This document shows positions 1 through 8,076 of a DNA stretch of 15,156 nucleotides, in pieces. The notes beneath the pieces are model-generated. The model saw nothing but the letters and a program-made list of their open reading frames with translations, was not told where the DNA came from and made no database searches. The DNA is from RGIG5612 sp017511185. Its GTDB lineage: Bacteria; Bacillota; Clostridia; Lachnospirales; Lachnospiraceae. A program made the translations under genes and the position numbers. The stretch covers positions 1 to 15,156 of the forward strand of contig JAFWLF010000102.1 in NCBI GenBank assembly GCA_017511185.1. Direction: 5' to 3'. Position 1 is the first letter of the stretch; each line of letters starts with the position of its first letter.

Positions 1-251
1 ACTTTTGCGTCTGCAAAGTGTTCTGTATCAAGTGATTCATAATCAACAATCTCTATTCCTTCTACAGAACAGCACATCGTCGCAGCTGATATCTTTTTGT
101 CGTACAGATAGCCGTTTACTTTGAAATCTGTAATCCTCGGATAGCTTGGTTCATCCGCACTGACTGACGGTGCAAATCCAGCCATTACGCCAATAACCAT
201 TGCCAGACTGAGGACCAATGAAATTAGCCACTTCCCTCTTTTCTTTTTCAA
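1..251 (-). CDS. Secreted protein, N-terminal part only (runs off the window)
   Basis: Reading leftward from a TTG codon at 251-249, a frame stays open to the window edge (about 83 residues). The start is supported by AAGGAG at 260-265, 8 nt away; the ATG nearer that site reads ATG ATA TTT TGA and is closed. The product opens with a basic KKKRGK stretch, a hydrophobic core and an APSVSA cleavage region, so it is a typical Gram-positive signal peptide of about 31 residues. The mature part begins DEPSYPRITDFKVNG, which loosely resembles the start of the beta-sandwich domain at residue 1185 of the neighbouring surface protein (AEITAFRVQAG). Function is not recognisable from this fragment. Its place directly after the surface-protein gene and a relic of a similar gene suggests another exported protein of the same locus. 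The TTG start makes it easy for gene callers to miss. Confidence 0.8.
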   Translation of the reverse strand, partial: MKKKRGKWLISLVLSLAMVIGVMAGFAPSVSADEPSYPRITDFKVNGYLYDKKISAATMCCSVEGIEIVDYESLDTEHFADAK

Positions 252-259
252 AATATCAT

Positions 260-265
260 CTCCTT
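260..265 (-). promoter_or_regulatory. Ribosome binding site for the TTG-start secreted protein
   Basis: AAGGAG on the minus strand, 8 nt before the TTG at 251. It is the main reason for accepting the TTG start, and it lies within a few bases of the TAG that ends the surface-protein relic. Confidence 0.7.
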
Positions 266-267
266 TA

Positions 268-480
268 CTATCGTAACTTGCGTCCGTAACTGGTCTGATG
301 ATCAACTACGTCGCTTATTTCTGTAACTGCGTCCCAAAGCTGCTGTGATATGCTGCGCTTAAAGATGACGCTGACTATATAATCTCTTGCTGCATTGACT
401 GTTTTCACAGTATAAGTAACAGGAGTTGTAAGGTTAATGGCCTGCCCTGAAGCAGGACTTAGGGTTGCGCCCCGATTGTG
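268..480 (-). pseudogene. Relic of a second cadherin-like surface-protein gene (3' fragment)
   Basis: Between the stop of the large surface gene and the next gene, the minus strand carries a headless coding remnant ending in TAG at 268-270. Its translation holds the second half of a cadherin-like beta-sandwich domain (LSPASGQAINLTTPVTYTV ... YIVSV). That pattern matches repeats in the neighbouring large protein, for example ISPASGEVQDF. It is followed by SISQQLWDAV and DVVDHQTSY, nearly the same linker as residues 1290-1312 of that protein, and then by GRKLR and the stop. No start codon or ribosome binding site belongs to it; the only upstream ATG (513) lies inside the large gene in another frame. 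I read it as debris of a paralogous gene or of a rearranged 3' end, not as an expressed protein. Confidence 0.65.
287..354. repeat. Direct repeat copy 1 (partner at 987-1054)
   Basis: This 68-bp stretch matches 987-1054 at 60 of 68 positions without gaps, and the first 30 bases (287-316 against 987-1016) are identical. The offset is exactly 700 bp. On the minus strand both copies encode the linker peptide SQQLWDAV...DVVDHQTSY. This copy lies in the gene relic. Confidence 0.9.
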
Positions 481-487
481 AGACTTG

Positions 488-3400
488 TTACTGTACCCAG
501 TAACCAGCTGCATTGAACGAATACGACTTGCCGCTGATCGTTATTGTTTCGTTCTTTGCATACCATCCACTGGTATCTCCGAACCACCAGCCAGTGCTGT
601 TCTGTTTCCAGCTTCCCTTTGCCTGATAGGTCCATGCCCCGCTGGCACCGACCCAGTAATATCCGGTTACCCACTCATTAGCTGCCATTGCACCGGATGA
701 TTTCATGTAATACCAAGTATTATGAACTTTCACCCAGCCGGTCTGCATTGCACCGGACGAATTCATGTAATACCAGGTATCTCCATCTTTGACCCAGCCG
801 GTTGCCATAGCACCGGATTCCTTCAGGTAGTACCAGGTATTATTAACTTGCACCCAACCCGTCATCATCGCGCATGTTTCTGGGTTCAGGTAATACCAGG
901 TACTTCCATCCTTCAGCCAGCCTGTTGCAAAAGCACCGGAGCCTTGTGCATAATACCAGGCTCCGTTGAGGTTGATCCAACCAACATAACTGGTCTGATG
1001 ATCAACTACGTCGCTTTCCTCCATAACTGCATCCCAAAGCTGTTGCGATATGCTTGAGCCCCCGGATGGATCTTCCCCAGAGGATTGTGCAGAAATATAC
1101 TTGCCGGAAAGGTTCAGCACGCTTACGGTGTAGCTGCGGCTGGCGAGCTCCGCGTCTCCGCCCAGCGTGTATGTAACAGCGCCGGCGAAGTCCATTGCAA
1201 GCCCGGATGTAGGCTGACATGTTCTTCCGGTAAAATCTATGTCCGTGACCAATTCTGTGGATGTAAGGATAGAATCATCTACGTCCCTTACCACAATGGT
1301 ATTGGCAGTATTATCAATGTCTCCGCTGTACCAGGTTTCTCCTGCCTGTACACGGAATGCCGTTATCTCCGCCTTTGCTTTTGCAACGACCTTGATACGG
1401 TAGACATTGGTTGTCAGGCCATCCTCAGAGGTAATCGTAACGGTCAGCCAATCTGAAAAATCATAAGCAGTCCCGGCGTCAAGGACCGGACTACAGGAAG
1501 CGGCATAGGAAATATCCGCATCCAGATACATTCTGCTTGTATCCACGCCAGGATTTACTGAGATAAGGATCTCTGTTGCTCCATCCTCTGCTTGCGTAAC
1601 TGTTTTTTTCAATATTGTTTCTTCGTTCTGTTCGCTGTTTTCCAGAGTAATGGAATCGACATCCAATTCTGCGCCTGAAGCCTGAACATCTTCATAAACG
1701 ATTGTTACATGGTATGTTTTGAAGGTCTTCCCGTCTTCCGCGCATATCGTAAATGGTTGTTCCGTTCCTTCTATAAACGTGACCGGAAGTTTCGGTTCAA
1801 TCTGTTTTGCACCTTCTGCCAGCGTTATAACAGGGGTCAAGTTTTCAAGCGGCGTACCATTTGCCAGAGTAACAACTATGGTGTTCTCTTCTCCTTCTGT
1901 AATAACTCCCTGTTTGCCCTCTATTTCAAAACTGAGAATGGATGCATCATCAGAAAGTGTTTTGCTGAAATCAAATCGATGATAATAGAAATAGTATGGA
2001 TGTCCCTGGCCGCCGTGATCCAGAAAGGCGAGATACCACATGGATGCATAGCAGCCTTCATAGGTTGCCATATAGTTATTCTTTACACTTGTGGTATGAT
2101 GGAAATAACCTTCTTGGACATTCGCAAAATTGTCCATCCAATGTTGGAGAGCACTGTGTCCCTGCCCGTCAGAAAAACGTGGATCCACATTCCAGTCGAT
2201 TCCCATGCTGCAAAGGCCCATCATAATCCATGCTGCAGACTCACTGTTTGTAGCACCCCATGCGCCAAAGGAATAATCGCTGTTCATTTTTGAAATGATC
2301 TTTGCAAGACAACTGTTTAATTTGTCTCGCACCAAGGAACCGTAAACCGGATCATCCTGATACGGGGCTATGGCGTACATAATGGCACCGACCATATCGA
2401 TACCGAATTCATCACCGGAATAAACCGCCAATTCATCCAGCAGCTTCTCCCTGGTCCAGCGCGCATCCTCCGGGATCGTATAGTCACCCATATCCAATGC
2501 AATCAAGGCAAAAATTGGACCATTGATGGTATAACTACCGGAGAAGTTGTACAGATTATTTACCAGATCATCCACGTCGTTTCCCTGGCTGTCTTTGAAC
2601 GGTGTCCCGCCGTTGTATTTGGCGAGGTTACTGCAGTCAAAGCCTCTTGCTGTCAGCATCATGACTGTCCGGGCTATTTCCGTCATTCCTACCGCTTTTG
2701 TCGAATCTAACGTGGATAGTTCCGATGCAAGATTAAAATCGTGGTTCTTCCCCTCATTATAGTTTTCAGAAATCCGCTCGTAAAATCCAAGATCCATCCA
2801 CTCCCAGTCATCAGAAGCTTCTGAGCGGTATCTGGTGATGATCTTTTCCAAAATGTCCTCTAAAGATGCCTGATATGGGTTTGGTGCAGTTTCTTCCTGG
2901 ATGCTGACAGTAACCGTATAGGTCTTCGAAGAGCCATTCTGAGCCATCACCTTATACTTGACAGGGGAACTGAAATCCTGAACTTCTCCGGACGCAGGAG
3001 AAATCGTGGCAAACTCAGAGGCCGTTATTTCAGGGGCAAATAAATAAGGCAGGCCTTTTGGCAATTCAAGAGTAATGGTTGATTTACTGTTATTAATAAC
3101 CGCAGAATAGCCACCACATTTAAAGGAAAGAATATTCTTTTCCTTTGAAGCAGCGGCTCTTGAAATGGAAACTGTATAAGTCTTTGTGGTACCATCTTCT
3201 GCTGTTACAATATATTCGTTATCTCCAATGCCCAAAACATCCGGTTTTGACGTCAGCTCTGCAAATTCAGACAATTCTATTTCTGCCTCAGTTACCGAAA
3301 GGTCTGTCGCAAAAGGGATGGCAACGTTGATACTATCGTCATTTATAACGCCCTCTGCGCCGTCTATCTTGTAAGAAAGGATTCTGTTTTCCGATGATTT

Positions 3401-4921
3401 GTTTGCGGTCAGATGTACCTCATATACGTTTTCAACATCGTATGCTGTGTTATATACGACCAGTTCAACTGTTTTTGACCAGTCAATCGGCAGTCCGTCT
3501 TCTACTTTTGTTCCATTCACTTTAAAGTAATAGCCCTCTCCGGCATAATCGATTTCCGGTCTGATCAGGCTAAGGTCAGTGCCAAAAGGAAGGTTCAGGA
3601 TGACGGAACCTTTAGATCCATTTTCGCCTTCAATGATTTTTGCATTTCGGGCTTTTCCGTCTTCTGTTTTAACAACAAAAGAGAGTGCCTTCGTGAATGG
3701 TGTTCCTTCTTCGACGACTACTTTCCAGTTCTCGCTTAAATCTACGCCAAAGCCAAAACCTGTTGAATCGTGACCGTTGTAGAAAGTACCAGTTGCCCGA
3801 TCTCCTGGCGTTACTTGATATAGTACCTGTCCGGATTTCAGACTTCCAGCAGAGACCGTACACAAAGCTTCACCAGTTGTTTCTATAATAGGCTTTGGAA
3901 GATTATTCCAATCTGTATCTGCAGGCATCCTGATTGTGATCGTTTTTGACATTGGATCAATCAAACCTCTGGATCCAGCCACTTCATAATATGTTATCTC
4001 TGGTTTTTCTATCCTGTGGTTTTCAATATAGCTGACCCAATAAGGACCGATAGTATCAAGCAATCTGTCAAGCATATTGAGTTCGTTCCGGGACATGAGA
4101 TCATCAGATGTGATGATGGGCCTGTCAGATCCATAAGGGATATATTCTGTCCAATGCCTGACGATATCCTCTGCAGAGGCACCTGCCCATCCGTTACCCT
4201 CTATCCAGTAATCGTGAGTATCAAAATACCCGACCGTAAAGCCAAAGATCGTTTGTATCGAGTTGGCGATTTTGCATAAAAGGTTGATATCATAAGGATG
4301 GTGTCCGCCAAGTTTAACGGCAGTCGCATTCTGCGAAGCCTCAAGATCGTCATATAGTGCATCGAAGCTCTGCATTAGGCTTAAAAGCTTTTCCGCTCTC
4401 TGCGTGTATGCTTCAAGCTTATTAATGGTCTTTTCATCATCGACAGGATTTTCCGTAAACATCAGTACCGGAAAAACAACACTTTTGTCGGAATTTGCAT
4501 CGTAAAACCGCCAGAACTGCATCTGTGAATAATCCGCTGGCCCTGCTGCGGCCGGTTCGACACGATGGTTCTGGGTATTATGACGAGTATCATCTTCGAT
4601 CCTGATACCCGAATCGTAGTAAACGCCCCCGATATTATTAACACTGTTGTAATAGTCAGGCTCAAGATAATAACTCTGAAGAGCGGACTTCAGACTTATT
4701 TCCACACAAAAATATGTAGGCAAACTATATCGAAATCCTTCTTCGATTCCCTTAAAGTGAACAAAACCATTTCTAGTAAGATAACTATTATCACTTGAAC
4801 CTGTGGAGGTAACTGGCCACCGGTTATGGCTCGATTCCATCGCAAACGCCGGAACAACGCCTACGATCAGTGTAAGCACCAATACTATCAATATGAACTT
4901 TATGCTCTTTGTTTTTCTCAT
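488..4921 (-). CDS. 1477-aa surface protein: transcobalamin-like toroid, cadherin-like domains, choline-binding repeats
   Basis: Probable wall-bound ligand-capture protein. Residues 1-27 are a signal peptide ending VVPAFA. Residues 28-305 match nothing I recognise. About 305-675 holds cadherin-like beta-sandwich units (PF12733 style, ending in patterns such as TKTYTVSISR and SKTYTVTVS). About 683-985 looks like an alpha/alpha toroid of the prenyltransferase/transcobalamin N-terminal type, with repeated helical pairs (NGPIFALIALDMGDY, FGIDMVGAIMYAIAPY, GAWGATNSESAAWIMMGL). Three more beta-sandwich units span about 990-1270. After a Ser/Gly linker come five choline-binding type repeats of about 20 residues (GWVKDGDTWYYMNSSGAMQT pattern) and a divergent tail to the C-terminus. 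The gene starts 16 bp after the permease stop but has only a weak ribosome binding site (GAG 10 nt upstream). Its operon sits behind a B12 riboswitch, so corrinoid binding is a good inference, though binding of another ligand is possible. The toroid call rests on pattern recognition, not a profile search. Confidence 0.88.
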   Translation of the reverse strand: MRKTKSIKFILIVLVLTLIVGVVPAFAMESSHNRWPVTSTGSSDNSYLTRNGFVHFKGIEEGFRYSLPTYFCVEISLKSALQSYYLEPDYYNSVNNIGGVYYDSGIRIEDDTRHNTQNHRVEPAAAGPADYSQMQFWRFYDANSDKSVVFPVLMFTENPVDDEKTINKLEAYTQRAEKLLSLMQSFDALYDDLEASQNATAVKLGGHHPYDINLLCKIANSIQTIFGFTVGYFDTHDYWIEGNGWAGASAEDIVRHWTEYIPYGSDRPIITSDDLMSRNELNMLDRLLDTIGPYWVSYIENHRIEKPEITYYEVAGSRGLIDPMSKTITIRMPADTDWNNLPKPIIETTGEALCTVSAGSLKSGQVLYQVTPGDRATGTFYNGHDSTGFGFGVDLSENWKVVVEEGTPFTKALSFVVKTEDGKARNAKIIEGENGSKGSVILNLPFGTDLSLIRPEIDYAGEGYYFKVNGTKVEDGLPIDWSKTVELVVYNTAYDVENVYEVHLTANKSSENRILSYKIDGAEGVINDDSINVAIPFATDLSVTEAEIELSEFAELTSKPDVLGIGDNEYIVTAEDGTTKTYTVSISRAAASKEKNILSFKCGGYSAVINNSKSTITLELPKGLPYLFAPEITASEFATISPASGEVQDFSSPVKYKVMAQNGSSKTYTVTVSIQEETAPNPYQASLEDILEKIITRYRSEASDDWEWMDLGFYERISENYNEGKNHDFNLASELSTLDSTKAVGMTEIARTVMMLTARGFDCSNLAKYNGGTPFKDSQGNDVDDLVNNLYNFSGSYTINGPIFALIALDMGDYTIPEDARWTREKLLDELAVYSGDEFGIDMVGAIMYAIAPYQDDPVYGSLVRDKLNSCLAKIISKMNSDYSFGAWGATNSESAAWIMMGLCSMGIDWNVDPRFSDGQGHSALQHWMDNFANVQEGYFHHTTSVKNNYMATYEGCYASMWYLAFLDHGGQGHPYYFYYHRFDFSKTLSDDASILSFEIEGKQGVITEGEENTIVVTLANGTPLENLTPVITLAEGAKQIEPKLPVTFIEGTEQPFTICAEDGKTFKTYHVTIVYEDVQASGAELDVDSITLENSEQNEETILKKTVTQAEDGATEILISVNPGVDTSRMYLDADISYAASCSPVLDAGTAYDFSDWLTVTITSEDGLTTNVYRIKVVAKAKAEITAFRVQAGETWYSGDIDNTANTIVVRDVDDSILTSTELVTDIDFTGRTCQPTSGLAMDFAGAVTYTLGGDAELASRSYTVSVLNLSGKYISAQSSGEDPSGGSSISQQLWDAVMEESDVVDHQTSYVGWINLNGAWYYAQGSGAFATGWLKDGSTWYYLNPETCAMMTGWVQVNNTWYYLKESGAMATGWVKDGDTWYYMNSSGAMQTGWVKVHNTWYYMKSSGAMAANEWVTGYYWVGASGAWTYQAKGSWKQNSTGWWFGDTSGWYAKNETITISGKSYSFNAAGYWVQ
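662..982 (-). repeat. Tandem ~60-bp repeats encoding choline-binding (CW_binding_1) units
   Basis: Five consecutive units of 20-22 codons (residues 1314-1333, 1334-1354, 1355-1374, 1375-1394, then about 1395-1416). Each starts with Gly-Trp and contains a [TA]-W-Y-Y core followed by [SG]-G-A. At DNA level the same phase shows as repeated 'taccaggta' on the plus strand. This pattern is typical of PF01473 repeats, which bind choline or teichoic-acid components of the wall. It ends in a divergent Trp/Tyr-rich tail (to residue 1477). Confidence 0.88.
987..1054. repeat. Direct repeat copy 2 (partner at 287-354)
   Basis: This copy lies inside the large surface gene and encodes the linker between the last beta-sandwich domain and the first choline-binding repeat. 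The eight mismatches to copy 1 are clustered between 1017 and 1046. Confidence 0.9.
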
Positions 4922-4937
4922 TTTTATTAATCTCGTT

Positions 4938-6206
4938 TTATTCTGATCTTATAGCCTCATTCGGGCTGATCTTGGTTGCTTTCCTTGCAGGCAGCCATGC
5001 TGCCAGGACTGCCACGATCCCTGCAAAAAGCAGTCCGCAGATCGCCAGCCAGACCGGGATCACGCAGCGCAGCTGCTGGGAGGCAAATACCACAGGGATC
5101 AGGAACTTCATTCCAAAACTCAGTGCCAGACCCGCAATGCCTCCGATGAACCCCACCAGCAGTGCTTCCGTCAGGAACATTCTGGAGATATCTTTCCTGG
5201 TTGTTCCCAGTACCTTCAGCACGCCTATCTCGCGGGTTCGTTCGGTGATGGCCATCATCATGGTGTTGGCAACACAGATGGCGGAGATCAGAACCGCTAC
5301 TGCACCAAGCGCTCCAAGCATCCCCTGTATCTGGCGGGACTGTGACCGCACGGTATCCAGCATGTCATTTAAGGAGTAGGTGCTGAGCCCTGCATCCTGA
5401 ATGGTCCTTGCGATCCGCTGGACATCATCCACATCCCTTACCTTGACCCATACAAGGTCATACGTTGGGTCAACTTCCCTCTGTCCGGTAAGCTCTGCCA
5501 GCCGGTCAAAACTCATAAATGCGGAAGAAGTAAAGTTGCCGCCCACGCTGGAGCAGATTCCCGTCACGCTTAATGTATACAGGTCATTGGTACTGACTGC
5601 CCGACCGTCTTCATCCACCTGGATCTCTCCATTGATCTTTGAATAGTCAAACGTCATCCGGATGGGCATCTCCAGAATATGCACCAGAGGATTTCCTTCT
5701 TCATCCAGAGCAGGCTCCCAGTCCTTTACCCGGTTGGAAAAGCCTTCTTCCACATCATCCGTGAACATGACTTCCGGATGTGCATGCGTGCCTTCTTCCG
5801 GGGCATATCCTTCTGTTGGCGTCAGCAGAAAGCTGGAGAGCGTCTGCGTATCCACGCCGTATACCCTGACCATATTCACAAAGTTTCCGGTCACGAGATA
5901 GGCGGACTGCTGCATGACCGGCGTGACGGCTTCAACGCCATCTAAGTTTTCAAAAGACTCCACCGCCTTCTGGTTCAGGATCGCCTTCCTGCCGTACTCA
6001 CTGTCAGAAGGCATGACGTCAATCTTGGTAAGGCTTCCCATGGATTCGATGCTTTCCCGGTAGGACTGTTCATAACCCAGACCTACGGAGATCAGCACCA
6101 CGATGCACATGACGCCAACAGCCATAGAAAGCGCGGTAAGCACAGTCCGGGTCTTTCTCCTTAAGAGATTGGTGCCGCCAAATCGGAAGAGATCTTTAAA
6201 ACTCAT
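4938..6206 (-). CDS. MacB/FtsX-type ABC transporter permease
   Basis: Membrane subunit of a MacB-like ABC system. From the chosen start the protein is 422 residues. It has an N-terminal transmembrane helix after RRKTRTVLTALSMAVG, a large extracytoplasmic MacB_PCD-like domain (about residues 45-285) and three C-terminal helices of an FtsX domain. The typical cytoplasmic coupling stretch (TERTREIGVLKVLGTTRKDI) is present, as is the characteristic ending LPARKATKISPNEAIRSE. I start it at the ATG at 6206 because GGAG lies 5 nt upstream at 6212-6215; the in-frame ATG at 6230 has a poorly spaced site and would add eight residues. It overlaps the preceding gene by 11 bp. MacB-family permeases usually do not move small nutrients inward but use ATP hydrolysis to drive mechanical work on extracytoplasmic substrates. 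Its substrate is unknown. Confidence 0.92.
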   Translation of the reverse strand: MSFKDLFRFGGTNLLRRKTRTVLTALSMAVGVMCIVVLISVGLGYEQSYRESIESMGSLTKIDVMPSDSEYGRKAILNQKAVESFENLDGVEAVTPVMQQSAYLVTGNFVNMVRVYGVDTQTLSSFLLTPTEGYAPEEGTHAHPEVMFTDDVEEGFSNRVKDWEPALDEEGNPLVHILEMPIRMTFDYSKINGEIQVDEDGRAVSTNDLYTLSVTGICSSVGGNFTSSAFMSFDRLAELTGQREVDPTYDLVWVKVRDVDDVQRIARTIQDAGLSTYSLNDMLDTVRSQSRQIQGMLGALGAVAVLISAICVANTMMMAITERTREIGVLKVLGTTRKDISRMFLTEALLVGFIGGIAGLALSFGMKFLIPVVFASQQLRCVIPVWLAICGLLFAGIVAVLAAWLPARKATKISPNEAIRSE

Positions 6207-8076
6207 CGTCACTCCAATCCGGTTCGTCATCCTCTTCTTCCGGTGAAGCTTTTTTTGTCAGTTTTCCTTTTTTTATTAAAATCAGCAGAATGATCAGTGC
6301 TGCTATCGCAAGAAGCAGCAGGATCAGGAAGATCGGCCAAAGGATCCTTGCCCAGTAGCCATTCCCTCCTCTGCCGTTTCCGTCATTCTGATCATTTCCA
6401 TTATTATTGTTATCTGCATTTTCCGGGTCTGCGACATCCAGTTGCGGCTGTGCCTTTCCCATATATAACTGTCCGTTGGCATCCTCGTACTGGACGATCA
6501 GGGTTCCCGAGTACTGGCCGGTCTTGGTATAGACTACAGCAACGTCTGCCTGCACGGAGCCCCCCGCAGGAATATCACCCACATAGCACGGGGATGGCTG
6601 GCTCAGCCCGTCAGAGGCAACGATCTTCACATTCAACGCTTTGCCCCTTCCCGTGTTGGTGATCGGAATGCTGATCGTTCCTTCTTTCCCCTTAATCTGT
6701 TTTCCGTAAACGGAAGGTGTCCCCAGCTGGAGTTCCATCTTCTGGGAGATTGGGATCATGATGTTCTGGTTTGCGCTCCCCTGCGAGTGTTCTCTCCCCT
6801 CATAGGTAAGCCCGATACCCAGCATAGAATAGCCGGCTTCCGCATCCGGTTTTGCCATGATCCTTAGTGTCTCTGTCATCGCTCCGCCCGGACCGATACT
6901 GTCGATATAGGCACTGTCATTACTTCCCGGCGCGATGGAAAGATCCGGGCTGTTTGTAAAGTTCAGGTTCGTCAGGATCTTATTGGCAGTATCCGTTGTG
7001 GAATTGTTTCTTATTATTAATACAAGCTCCGCCTCTTCTCCTGCCATGAGACCGGATACTTCCACTCCTTTGATATAGAGCTTATAGCTTTCGACCATCA
7101 CTGACATTGCTGTCGGTGTGTCTTTCTGCGTTACCGGTTCTACATACCCGTTCACGATCGTAAGCTGAGTGGACAGGGAGCCTTCTGCTGGAGATCCGTT
7201 TTCAAAATATGTGGCATTGAGACGGATCACTTTGGTGCCGCTCGTTGCCTGCTGGGCAACAGTAAAGGTATATTCCAAAGTCTTGATTTCCTGACTCTTC
7301 CAGGTATTGAAGGTTTTTCCCATATTTGTGGACTTGACCACGAACGGGAACTCGTCCAGTTTAGTCGAAGCGACAGGAGTGACCGTTACGTTGGTAAGAT
7401 CTCCTCCGACATTGATCACCGGGATCTTCAGTGTGACATTCTGACCCGGGGATGCGGTCGGGATGGACTGCGCACCGGTAATGTTCGTGCCTGCCACCTG
7501 CAGGCATCCGAATGACGTGGTCACGCCGGAAAGGTTGCCGTCATCGGTGACCGTTACATAAACACAGAGGTTGAAGGTGACATCCTCAGTGATGGTCGTA
7601 CCATTGACATCATCCTCGCGCCAGACAGTCGCGTTTACCTTGAAGTTCACCGGATAAACACCCTTCTTTGCAAACTCGCTGATGCGGAAATTAAAGGAGA
7701 CTTCTGCTGTGGAGTTAAAAGTCATGTCCTGCAGATGCCGGGTGTTGCTCGCATCGGTGATGTCAAATGGCCAGTTCGTAACAGAAGTGTCTGTCGGGAT
7801 GGCCGGCGAAATATTGATGTTGCGCAGCAAATAACGCTCGCTCGGCAGGTATTCCTTATTCACCGCCATCGGAAGCATGATGGTGACGGTATCTCCCGGA
7901 GCACCCTTTGGTGCCTGCGCACCGACGTCCATCAGGACAAGAGCGTTCGCATCGCTCGGGATGATGACGATATCCGTATTCGGTTCTTCTGCGTAAATGC
8001 TCAGCGGAGCCGTCAGCATCAGCATGACTGCGCAGATCAGAAGTGCGAATATTCCTTTACTTCGTTTCTTTAACAC
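6196..8076 (-). CDS. Secreted, membrane-anchored COG1361-like beta-sandwich protein, partner of the ABC module
   Basis: A 626-residue protein starting at GTG (8076-8074), with GGAGG at 8087-8091, 10 nt upstream. Residues 1-29 are a signal peptide (LLICAVMLMLTAPLSIYA). The extracellular part consists of successive Ig/CARDB-like beta-sandwich domains with phrases such as PGQNVTLKIPVINVG, GEEAELVLIIRNNS and GTISIPITNTGRGKALNV, as in COG1361 'S-layer domain' proteins. An Asn/Gly-rich spacer, one transmembrane helix (about 578-601) and a short basic-then-acidic cytoplasmic tail ending DEPDWSDDEF follow. It overlaps the ATPase gene by 7 bp and the permease gene by 11 bp, so the three are surely co-translated. 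By position it stands where MacA-type adaptors stand in other MacB systems. That it acts as the extracellular adaptor is inference; there is no HlyD/MacA sequence in it. Confidence 0.85.
   Translation of the reverse strand: MLKKRSKGIFALLICAVMLMLTAPLSIYAEEPNTDIVIIPSDANALVLMDVGAQAPKGAPGDTVTIMLPMAVNKEYLPSERYLLRNINISPAIPTDTSVTNWPFDITDASNTRHLQDMTFNSTAEVSFNFRISEFAKKGVYPVNFKVNATVWREDDVNGTTITEDVTFNLCVYVTVTDDGNLSGVTTSFGCLQVAGTNITGAQSIPTASPGQNVTLKIPVINVGGDLTNVTVTPVASTKLDEFPFVVKSTNMGKTFNTWKSQEIKTLEYTFTVAQQATSGTKVIRLNATYFENGSPAEGSLSTQLTIVNGYVEPVTQKDTPTAMSVMVESYKLYIKGVEVSGLMAGEEAELVLIIRNNSTTDTANKILTNLNFTNSPDLSIAPGSNDSAYIDSIGPGGAMTETLRIMAKPDAEAGYSMLGIGLTYEGREHSQGSANQNIMIPISQKMELQLGTPSVYGKQIKGKEGTISIPITNTGRGKALNVKIVASDGLSQPSPCYVGDIPAGGSVQADVAVVYTKTGQYSGTLIVQYEDANGQLYMGKAQPQLDVADPENADNNNNGNDQNDGNGRGGNGYWARILWPIFLILLLLAIAALIILLILIKKGKLTKKASPEEEDDEPDWSDDEF

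Noticed and set aside
662..982. Regularly spaced repeats that could suggest a CRISPR array
   Set aside because: The roughly 60-bp periodicity comes from in-frame choline-binding repeats; the units are contiguous and imperfect with no spacers.
1709..2293. Plus-strand open frame of 194 codons
   Set aside because: It lies entirely opposite the large surface gene, whose domains are intact across this stretch; no family pattern or ribosome binding site supports it.
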